Assembly (NCBI GenBank): GCA_001769005.1
Contig: MENE01000087.1
Coordinates: forward strand, 186 to 16,665
Length of the DNA: 16,480 nt
From: Bacteroidetes bacterium GWA2_31_9b
GTDB taxonomy: Bacteria > Bacteroidota > Bacteroidia > Bacteroidales > UBA12077
Direction: 5' to 3'
Shown here: positions 7,917 to 15,021 of the stretch, in pieces
Numbering within the stretch: position 1 is the first letter of the stretch
Layout: each line of letters opens with the position of its first letter
Notes under the pieces: model-generated
The model's input: the letters and a program-made list of their open reading frames with translations, nothing else
What the model was told of the DNA's origin: nothing
Databases searched by the model: none
Position numbers and translations under genes: made by a program

Positions 7917-8795
7917 TTAAATGTCAATTCCCAAAAAGATTCTTACTAAATAACCAATACCGAATGTAAATGCAGCAACACCCATGCTAATAATGAACAT
8001 TTCCCAAAATCGTTTACTAAAATTCAGATCTTTTGCAACAGAAATGTAATAGTTAAAAAATAAAATGACTAAAACAGCTAAGGTTAACGTTAATACTAAG
8101 CAAATAAAGTAATTCGTAAATAAAAAATATGGTAGAATTAAAATTACAACTGTGAAAATATAAGCCAGACCAGTATAAAATGATGATGCCATCGCGTTTG
8201 ATCCATTATTGTCTGCTTTGGTCGATAAATATTGCGATGCAGCCATTGAAAATGAAGCAGCAATTCCTGTAATTAATCCGGCAATAGCAATTAATCTGGT
8301 ATTTTGCAAAGCAAATGTTAAACCAGCTAATGTTCCGGTAAGTTCAACTAAAGCATCGTTAAGTCCAAGAACGATTGATCCAACGTATTCAAGTTTTTTT
8401 TCCTCAATCATGGCGATGAGTTCTTTTTCGTGGCCATCTTCTTCGAGCGCAATTTGTCGGGCTTCAGGGACAAACGATGCTGCATCCATGTATGATTTTT
8501 GAGCACCTCCTTCTCCCCGTTCCATAAGTTTTATTCCAAAAGTAATTCCGAAAATGCGGGCAATCCAGTAAAATTTAAAAACCTTAAACCAGTTTGGCTT
8601 AACTTTAGCATTGCTTATTTCTTTCCAAAAGATATAATGTCGCATTTCATCATTGCCAATGCTTTCGAGCAACTTGCTGTTTTTTTCATTTTTTACTTTA
8701 CGGGAAAGTCTAGTATAAATATAATACTCTGTAATTTCGTTTCGCTGAAATTGTTTTATCTGTTCAATTTGCTCAGCATTTAAATTTCTGTTCAT
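7917..8795 (-). CDS. Ferritin-like/VIT1 fusion membrane protein (MbfA-type iron exporter)
   Basis: A 292-residue fusion. Residues about 5-135 form a ferritin-like (rubrerythrin-type) di-iron domain with the ligand pattern Glu20/Glu23, Glu50-x-x-His53 (NDEMRH), Glu92 and Glu119-x-x-His122 (EEDGHE). From about 138 onward is a VIT1/CCC1 transporter domain: GSIVLGLNDALVELTGTLAGL is the family's start, followed by hydrophobic helices at about 168-188, 205-230, 230-250 and 267-290. This architecture is known from MbfA proteins of alphaproteobacteria, which export iron and protect against iron and peroxide; family knowledge supports that role, but activity here is untested. The start MNRNLNAEQ is well placed since the ferritin helix follows. 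It lies 35 bases after the acyloxyacyl hydrolase gene and 42 before dgt. Confidence 0.9.
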   Translation of the reverse strand: MNRNLNAEQIEQIKQFQRNEITEYYIYTRLSRKVKNEKNSKLLESIGNDEMRHYIFWKEISNAKVKPNWFKVFKFYWIARIFGITFGIKLMERGEGGAQKSYMDAASFVPEARQIALEEDGHEKELIAMIEEKKLEYVGSIVLGLNDALVELTGTLAGLTFALQNTRLIAIAGLITGIAASFSMAASQYLSTKADNNGSNAMASSFYTGLAYIFTVVILILPYFLFTNYFICLVLTLTLAVLVILFFNYYISVAKDLNFSKRFWEMFIISMGVAAFTFGIGYLVRIFLGIDI

Positions 8796-8830
8796 TTTAT
8801 AATTATTTTATAAACCAAAGTTAACCATAC

Positions 8831-9913
8831 TTAAAATGAATACCCAATTAATAAATTAAAATTATCGGCCCAATCGCCATGAACTTTAAATGTTACACCA
8901 ATCATTATATGCCTTTTGAACCGATAAGTTAAGGAATACCGTTGATAAAAATTACGTACTTTATAAGGAGCATAAACATATGTACCCCAATATTGTGAAA
9001 AATCAAACTGTCCAAAAAGAAAATGATGCCCAACTAAAAAAGAGATTTGTTGATTGTCTGTTTCGAGATTTAGACGTTTCATTTTTTCTTTAACTGCTCC
9101 ATCGTTAATATACTCTAAGCCGGTACTTAGTCCATTTATTTTAGTTACTTTTCTACCAACAACTCCATAAAAACCAAAAATAAAAGTTTGCGTTTCTGGA
9201 TTTTCAATATCTTTTTCAACTGTTTTAAATGTTCCAAAAGTATTCACGTAAAAGAAATTGAATGGTTTAAATTCTTGATTTTGGAAATTAGGAAAATCAA
9301 TTTTTCCATTAAGATTATAGTTTAACCCTATTCCAAAAGTTGGAAAATTCATTCCATAATTGGGTGACTTTGTACCTCCATTTGAAATGTGGTTGTATTT
9401 TGCATAAGCCATTAGTGAAAAGTTATTGTTCAATTTAAAGTTTGCATTCAGGTCGATATGGGTAATAAATGCAAAATGAGTTGAGAAAAATAGATTTTCA
9501 GGATTGTTGATTTCATCATAAATATGATCAAGGTAAGTTAGTCCTATTCCCATTCTTGTTGAAAGTTGAAAAACTTTCGTTCTAATTAAATACGGTTCTG
9601 CAAATCCTATAATGTTATAAGAGCTTCCAATTACTTCTGGGTTTGAATAGTTCATATATAAAATTGAAAACCCTACTTTTGAAAAACAATTGCATTGTTG
9701 ATAATTTTTTTCTTTTATCCGAAGCCATGCTATTTCTGCTTCTAGACCAAAAGAATTCGAATTTGTAAGCTGTTCTATTTTGCTTGAATGAGCTAAAATT
9801 ATTCCATATTGAGGTTTAATTCCAATTTGTAAAGGATTTGAAATTGAATCGTCAGCTCTTGTATTTTTTACAAGCAATAAAATCATGAGAAAAAGGATAA
9901 ACCGATAAAGCAT
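8831..9913 (-). CDS. Acyloxyacyl hydrolase, PagL-like lipid A 3-O-deacylase family
   Basis: Probable outer-membrane beta-barrel enzyme that removes a 3-O-linked acyl chain from lipid A. The 360-residue product starts with a signal peptide (hydrophobic 5-15, likely cleavage after NTRA at residue 20). The key motif is YNHISNGGTKSPNYGMN (173-189): His175-x-Ser177-Asn178 corresponds to the catalytic His-x-Ser-Asn of PagL. At the spacing of PagL's catalytic Glu this protein has Asn189, which is usual in the longer Bacteroidota family but leaves the third residue unassigned. PagL is about 150 residues mature, so this chain is roughly twice that, with a second half (about 205-360) of further amphipathic strands. 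It ends LLIGYSF, a terminal Phe as expected for Bam-dependent barrels. It is the first gene of the minus-strand unit. Confidence 0.85.
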   Translation of the reverse strand: MLYRFILFLMILLLVKNTRADDSISNPLQIGIKPQYGIILAHSSKIEQLTNSNSFGLEAEIAWLRIKEKNYQQCNCFSKVGFSILYMNYSNPEVIGSSYNIIGFAEPYLIRTKVFQLSTRMGIGLTYLDHIYDEINNPENLFFSTHFAFITHIDLNANFKLNNNFSLMAYAKYNHISNGGTKSPNYGMNFPTFGIGLNYNLNGKIDFPNFQNQEFKPFNFFYVNTFGTFKTVEKDIENPETQTFIFGFYGVVGRKVTKINGLSTGLEYINDGAVKEKMKRLNLETDNQQISFLVGHHFLFGQFDFSQYWGTYVYAPYKVRNFYQRYSLTYRFKRHIMIGVTFKVHGDWADNFNLLIGYSF

Positions 9914-10288
9914 ATCAATTCATAATTAAATTATATGTTAAGATAAATGATTTATTTTTTACAATAAAATACTGAATAAGAAAGATTGTTTAGTTTATCT
10001 TTTTTCTAACTTTTTAAAACAAAAAGTTATTTAATAACTTTATTTAAAACAGATTACAATTCCATTCGTCAAAAAGTTTTAAAATTAATATTTAACAAGC
10101 TTGTTTCACATCATGCTGATTTACTTGCTTTTATATTTACTATTTTGTTTTATTAACAACTTTAACCTTGTTTTTTTCACATATATTTAATAAATAAATT
10201 ACAAACCTACTGACCGTAATTTTTTTTGTTTCATATTTTTTATTTTATTTGCCAATTGTTTTTTAACTAATGGAATTATACATAGTTA
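9914..10288. other. AT-rich divergent intergenic region
   Basis: 375 bases between the divergent minus-strand unit and the sensor kinase gene, presumably holding both promoters. It is extremely AT-rich with several T runs. No perfect TAnnTTTG box with a matching upstream element was found on either strand; the best plus-strand candidate is tttatttg at 10244-10251, one mismatch. The main structure is the palindrome at 10023-10041. No ORF of note was seen. Confidence 0.5.
10013..10050. promoter_or_regulatory. Palindrome flanked by direct repeats, possible operator
   Basis: AAAGTTAT (10023-10030), spacer TTA, ATAACTTT (10034-10041) is a perfect 8-bp inverted repeat. It is flanked by direct copies of TTTAAAAC at about 10013-10020 and 10043-10050. 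The site lies about 110 bases upstream of the acyloxyacyl hydrolase start and 250 upstream of the kinase start. A dyad of this form in a divergent control region is compatible with a regulator site, but in such AT-rich DNA chance is a real alternative. There is no T run on either side that would make it a terminator. Confidence 0.3.
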
Positions 10289-13200
10289 ATGGATTTCGAA
10301 AAAAAATTAAAAGCTAAAACTCTCTTCGCAGTAATATCAGTACTGTTTATATTATGTGCTTTGTACTTTTATCTTGGTGTTAAAAATCAAAAAAATTACC
10401 GCGATTGGCAAATCCAAAAAGAAAACGAAGTAGTTAGTGTTGAAATAAAAAATCTACTTTACAATACCAATACTGCGTATCAACAAAAAATTCAATATTT
10501 CATAAATAATCCTGAAATAAAACGAGATTTTTCGAATAACAATATTCAAGAATTGTATCAAAAAGTATTTCCATTTTATAGTGTACTAAAAACAGAAAAT
10601 CCATATTATTTCATTATTAATTTTTATAAACCCGACAATAATTTAGCATTAAAATTAGATGTTGTACCCGGTTCATACTCAAAAACAGCTATTCCGGAAT
10701 CATTCGTTTCTAAAGTAAACAGTTCTTACAAAAAATTATCAGGATTTGAAAAAAGTGAAGGAAATTTGTTTTACAAGATTGTTGAACCATTATTTCTTAA
10801 TGGAAAGTATATTGGTTGCATTGAGTTTGGATTAAGAGAAAACGAAGTTGTTGAATCCATATCAAATAAATACAACGTTCAAATTGCAAGTATTTTTAAC
10901 AAACAACAAACATCAACTGCAATAATTGAAGATATTTCCGAACAAAATTCAAACTGCGAAATCATAATTCATTCATTATATAATAGTTTGCTTTTTTCTC
11001 AAATAGAAATTACTAATAATAAAATTATACCCGGCAAATTAATATATAACGACAAACAATACTCTTACGATGTAATTGAAATTCAAAATAATTTTAAAAC
11101 CGATGGATTTACTGGGGTTATTTTTACAAAAGACATTACTGAGTTAGAAAATCAATTTCAGGTTACCTTATATAAATCACTTCTAGTTGTCATATTAATT
11201 CTTACATCTGTATTTCTCATTCTTCATTACTCATTCAATATTATAATTAATAAAGTTTTTCATCTTCAGGATTCGTTAGATAAGAGATTAGCTGAAAAAT
11301 CAAAAGAAATTATAAAAACCAATGCTGAGCTAAATCAAATTTTTAATACAACCGGCAATAGTATGCGATTAATAGATACGAATTATAATATTATTCGTGT
11401 TAATAGAGCATTTACAAGTATGTCGGGAATTAGTAAAGAAAATGCCGAAGGTAAAAAGTGTTTCGATGTTTTTCCTGGTCCATATTGTCATACAGCAGAG
11501 TGCCCATTAACCAGAATAAAAAATGGGGAAGAACGAGTTGAACAAGATATTAAAAAGAAAAATGCAAATAATGTAATTATCCCAGGAATTACTACTTCGG
11601 TAGCTTTTAAGGGTAACAACGGTGAAATGTTAGGAATAATTGAAGACTTCAAAGATATTTCGAAACGAGTAGAAATTGAAGAGGCTTTAAAAAGAACAGA
11701 ACAACAATTTTCCTATTTTATGGATAATATTCCGGTAGGTGTTTTTATTAAAGATGAAGATAGCCGAATAGTTTATTCAAATAAATATCTAAATAATTTA
11801 GTTATAGGAGAATCCGGAATAGGTAAATTACCACAAGAACTTTTTACTGATAAATACGCATCCAGAATAATAAAAGAAGATCATAAAGCCATTTCAGGAG
11901 AAATTCTTGTTTTAGAAGAAGACCTTCCAAACAGAACTGGTGCTATTTACTCCTTTTTAACTCACAAATTCAGATTCAGAGGAGCCGATAATAACTGGCA
12001 TATTGGAGGCGTTTCACTTGATATCACTAACAAAAAGAAAACCGAACTTCAATTAAAATTATTATCCAATGCTATTCAACACTCTCCAACTTGTGTAATT
12101 ATAACCAATCTTAAAGGTGTTATTGAGTTTGTTAATCCAAGTTTTACTCAAATTACCGGTTATTCAGCAAATGATGTTATAGAAAAAGAAATAAGTATTT
12201 TACGATCAGAAGAACTTTCAAGAAGTATTTATCAGGATATCATGGACATAGTGATTACCGGCGTTGATTGGCAGGGAGAATTTCAGAATATTAAGAAAAA
12301 TGGAGATAAATACTGGGAGCTGGCATCAATTTCACCAGTAAAAAACGATAAAGGTGAAATCACCCATTTTGTATTTATTTCAGAAGATATAACTACAAGA
12401 AAAATTAATGAAAAAGAACTGATTAAAGCAAAGGAAAAAGCAGAAGAAGCTGACAGATTAAAATCTGCTTTTCTGGCAAACTTATCGCACGAAATAAGAA
12501 CTCCAATGAACGCAATAATTGGATTCTCAAATCTTTTGCTCGACGAAGAAGTACCTTATGATGAACGTGTTAAGCTGAATAATCTTATTAACGATAATAG
12601 CTTTAACTTACTCAAGATTATTGATGATATTATTGATATTTCAAAAATCCAGTCTGGGAAAATCGATATTCAAAAAACAGAATGCCACGTTAATAAACTA
12701 ATTAGTGATTTGCAACAAGAATTCACGAACAGGGTAAGTGCAAATACAAAGAAGGAAATTCGATTATCTATAAACAAGGGAATTAGAAGAAAAAACTTCA
12801 CAATAGTTACCGATACAAAAAGACTCTATCAGGTTCTTTATAATTTAATTGAAAATGCTGTAAAATTCACAACCAAAGGTTTTGTTGAATTTGGATATAC
12901 CTTAAAAGACAATAATACAATTCAGTTTTATGTTATTGATTCGGGTATAGGAATTGCAAATGATAAATTTGATCAGATATATGATATGTTTCGTCAAGCT
13001 GACGAGTCGTTTACTCGCGAATACGGAGGTATCGGAATCGGACTGACAATAGCAAAAAAAATAGTTGAACAACTTGGTGGAGAAATTTGGGCACAATCAA
13101 CACCAAATCAGGGTACCAATATTTATTTTACTCTTCCATTGGAGCCTTTTGATCAAAAATTTGAAAAAAATTTACAAGAAGATATTCAGGAACATGGTTT

Positions 13201-13576
13201 CAACTGGCATAATAAAGTAGTACTTGTAGCCGAAGATATTGAAACCAACTTTACATTTATAGAAGAAGCCCTGTTGCCTACAAAAGCAAAAATTCTTTGG
13301 GCAAGAGATGGTAAACAGGCTGTTGATATGTGTACATCTAACGATCAAATTGATTTGGTATTAATGGATATTAGAATGCCTATTATGGATGGCATTGAGG
13401 CTACACGTCAAATAAAAAAAATAAATAAAAACCTTAAGATTATTGGACAAACTGCATATGTTCATAATAATGAAGAAGTCATTTGTAAAGAAGCAGGGTT
13501 TGATACATACATGAGTAAACCTATTACAATTGAAAATCTTCTTTTTGCGATAAATCATGTATTCTCATCAAATTAA
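10289..13576 (+). CDS. Hybrid sensor histidine kinase: Cache-like sensor, three PAS, HisKA, HATPase, receiver
   Basis: A 1095-residue inner-membrane two-component kinase. Order: TM1 (about 11-31); periplasmic sensor (32-295) with the dCache-type segments FYKPDNN (about 112) and EPLFLNGKYIGCIEFG (166-181); TM2 (about 298-320); a short coil (325-345); PAS1 (about 345-460); PAS2 (about 470-590); PAS3 (about 588-712); HisKA with phospho-acceptor His734 in NLSHEIRTP; HATPase with N-box Asn856 (LIENAVKF), G1 Asp884 (DSGIGI) and GIGIGL near 915; receiver (about 977-1093) with Glu982/Asp983, phospho-acceptor Asp1027 (LMDIRMP), Thr1055 and Lys1077. All catalytic residues are present, so it should be active. 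PAS1 contains Cys391, Cys400, His401 and Cys405 (CFDVFPGPYCHTAECP), a possible metal or redox site. No separate response regulator adjoins it, so partner and output are unknown. Confidence 0.95.
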   Translation: MDFEKKLKAKTLFAVISVLFILCALYFYLGVKNQKNYRDWQIQKENEVVSVEIKNLLYNTNTAYQQKIQYFINNPEIKRDFSNNNIQELYQKVFPFYSVLKTENPYYFIINFYKPDNNLALKLDVVPGSYSKTAIPESFVSKVNSSYKKLSGFEKSEGNLFYKIVEPLFLNGKYIGCIEFGLRENEVVESISNKYNVQIASIFNKQQTSTAIIEDISEQNSNCEIIIHSLYNSLLFSQIEITNNKIIPGKLIYNDKQYSYDVIEIQNNFKTDGFTGVIFTKDITELENQFQVTLYKSLLVVILILTSVFLILHYSFNIIINKVFHLQDSLDKRLAEKSKEIIKTNAELNQIFNTTGNSMRLIDTNYNIIRVNRAFTSMSGISKENAEGKKCFDVFPGPYCHTAECPLTRIKNGEERVEQDIKKKNANNVIIPGITTSVAFKGNNGEMLGIIEDFKDISKRVEIEEALKRTEQQFSYFMDNIPVGVFIKDEDSRIVYSNKYLNNLVIGESGIGKLPQELFTDKYASRIIKEDHKAISGEILVLEEDLPNRTGAIYSFLTHKFRFRGADNNWHIGGVSLDITNKKKTELQLKLLSNAIQHSPTCVIITNLKGVIEFVNPSFTQITGYSANDVIEKEISILRSEELSRSIYQDIMDIVITGVDWQGEFQNIKKNGDKYWELASISPVKNDKGEITHFVFISEDITTRKINEKELIKAKEKAEEADRLKSAFLANLSHEIRTPMNAIIGFSNLLLDEEVPYDERVKLNNLINDNSFNLLKIIDDIIDISKIQSGKIDIQKTECHVNKLISDLQQEFTNRVSANTKKEIRLSINKGIRRKNFTIVTDTKRLYQVLYNLIENAVKFTTKGFVEFGYTLKDNNTIQFYVIDSGIGIANDKFDQIYDMFRQADESFTREYGGIGIGLTIAKKIVEQLGGEIWAQSTPNQGTNIYFTLPLEPFDQKFEKNLQEDIQEHGFNWHNKVVLVAEDIETNFTFIEEALLPTKAKILWARDGKQAVDMCTSNDQIDLVLMDIRMPIMDGIEATRQIKKINKNLKIIGQTAYVHNNEEVICKEAGFDTYMSKPITIENLLFAINHVFSSN

Positions 13577-13739
13577 TTTTGTTTTCTACTTAACTTCATC
13601 AGACTTTATCAACACTTCTATTTATCAATTTTTACTACTTTTATTTTTTTGTTAATTACCAACATCCTTAATTGTATCATTTTAATATTAAATTTCTTAC
13701 ATTTATACCTTTATTTGCAAACATTTAACCTTAAAGATC

Positions 13740-14852
13740 ATGATTGCAATCTATATTCAAGAATTACTAGCTACAAATAACCGGGTTATACTTCCTAATT
13801 TCGGAGCATTTTTGGTTAGAGCAACATCAAAAAGTAAAGATGCGAATACCCTTGAAGAGAAACTAAAAGATGTTTATTTTAGTCCCTTTTTAAAATTTAA
13901 CGACGAATTACTCGAAAAATATATCATTACAAAAGAAGGTTTAAGTAAAGCTGAAGCTTCAGAGAAGATTAAAAAATTTATTGAAGAGGTAAAAAATCAA
14001 CTCGATAACGAAAACCCCTATGATATAAAATCCTTTGGAAGTTTCACTTCCGATAAACAAGGAAAAATTCAATTTAATCCAATAATTTTAGAATCATCCG
14101 AAGTAAAAACAAATGAAGTAATTGCTGAACAAAAAAAACCTAAAGAAACAAAACAAAAAGAAACTGTTAAAAAAGCAGTTAAAGTATCTCCACAAGAGAC
14201 TGTAAAAGAAACAGTGAAAATTGTTGAACCCAAAGAACCTGTAATAGAAGTAAAATCATCACCAAAAGAAAATATTAAAGAAGAACCAAAAGTTGTGACA
14301 AAACAAACTGTAATATCAAAAAAGGAAGAAGTTAAGATTCAACCCAAAAAAGAAAAATCATCAATAAATAAAGGACTTGTTTGGTCAATTGCATTAGGGT
14401 TACCATTAGCAGCCATTTTTATTTGGGGCTTACTCAATTTCGACACCGTAAATAAAATCCTAAAAAAGGATACAAAAGAAAAAGTGAAAACTGAAGAAAC
14501 ACTTATTAGTGATGCTGACGAGAAAACCTCAGAGGAAATAATTGAAGAAGAAATAATTGCTCAATCAGAAACACTAGAAGTAGAAAAAGCACAATCTATC
14601 GAAAAACCTGTACAGTCGGATCCTACAGAAAAAAAATATTATATAATTGCCGGAAGTTTTAAAAATGATACTTATGCAAGCAACTATGTAAAAAAATTAC
14701 AGGAACAAGGGTTTCCTGCTGAAAAACTTGCAGAAAGAAACGGGATGCATGCAGTTAGTTTTAACTCATTTGCCGATAAACAAAAAGCTTTTGCTGAATA
14801 TAAATTTATTACTCAGCAAAAGAAACTTCAAGCCTGGATACTTTACTATTAA
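13740..14852 (+). CDS. HU-like (CCDC81-type) domain, transmembrane, SPOR-domain protein
   Basis: A 370-residue bitopic inner-membrane protein. Residues 1-115 are a two-part HU/IHF-like region of the CCDC81 kind (MIAIYIQELLATNNRVILPNFG at its start in two pieces: YIQELLATNNRV and ILPNFGAFLV; later YDIKSFGSF). A Lys/Glu/Val/Pro-rich linker of low complexity follows (about 120-205), then a membrane helix (about 212-233, GLVWSIALGLPLAAIFIWG), an acidic linker rich in EEII and TEE (240-295), and a C-terminal SPOR domain (about 297-370, YYIIAGSFKND to AWILYY). SPOR domains bind denuded septal peptidoglycan, so the C-terminus should be periplasmic and the HU-like part cytosolic. A role in division is thus likely; what the HU-like part contacts is unknown. 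A strong terminator follows after 20 bases, so it ends its own transcript. Confidence 0.9.
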   Translation: MIAIYIQELLATNNRVILPNFGAFLVRATSKSKDANTLEEKLKDVYFSPFLKFNDELLEKYIITKEGLSKAEASEKIKKFIEEVKNQLDNENPYDIKSFGSFTSDKQGKIQFNPIILESSEVKTNEVIAEQKKPKETKQKETVKKAVKVSPQETVKETVKIVEPKEPVIEVKSSPKENIKEEPKVVTKQTVISKKEEVKIQPKKEKSSINKGLVWSIALGLPLAAIFIWGLLNFDTVNKILKKDTKEKVKTEETLISDADEKTSEEIIEEEIIAQSETLEVEKAQSIEKPVQSDPTEKKYYIIAGSFKNDTYASNYVKKLQEQGFPAEKLAERNGMHAVSFNSFADKQKAFAEYKFITQQKKLQAWILYY

Positions 14853-14872
14853 CATTTCAGAATAAATTTATT

Positions 14873-14903
14873 AAGCCGCTTAAACCGCGGCTTTTATTAT
14901 TTT
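14873..14903 (+). terminator. Intrinsic terminator after the HU/SPOR gene
   Basis: Perfect 7-bp GC-rich stem AAGCCGC (14873-14879) with GCGGCTT (14887-14893), a 7-base loop, followed by a T-rich tract (TTTATTATTTT). It begins 20 bases after the stop codon at 14852. In a sequence this AT-rich, the GC-rich stem stands out and separates this gene from speA. Confidence 0.85.
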
Positions 14904-14973
14904 ATAACATTTGATTCTACTAATTTAATTCGTACTTTTAAATTCATTCTGTTTTTTATAAAATATTCTGAAT

Positions 14974-14981
14974 TAATTTTG
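14974..14981 (+). promoter_or_regulatory. Candidate Bacteroidota -7 promoter box for speA
   Basis: TAATTTTG is an exact match to the Bacteroidota sigma-A -7 consensus TAnnTTTG, 40 bases before the speA start and after the upstream terminator. The best -33 candidate is TCTG at 14948-14951 (one mismatch to TTTG, spacer 22), which is marginal. The predicted leader would be about 30-35 bases. Confidence 0.45.
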
Positions 14982-15021
14982 TTTATTTTGCGCTTAATTA
15001 ATCAATTATACCTTTTTATGA

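Noticed and set aside
8209..8783. Two plus-strand frames of 97 and 94 residues opposite the MbfA-like gene
   Set aside because: They are antisense to conserved VIT1 and ferritin-like motifs and show no recognisable protein features.
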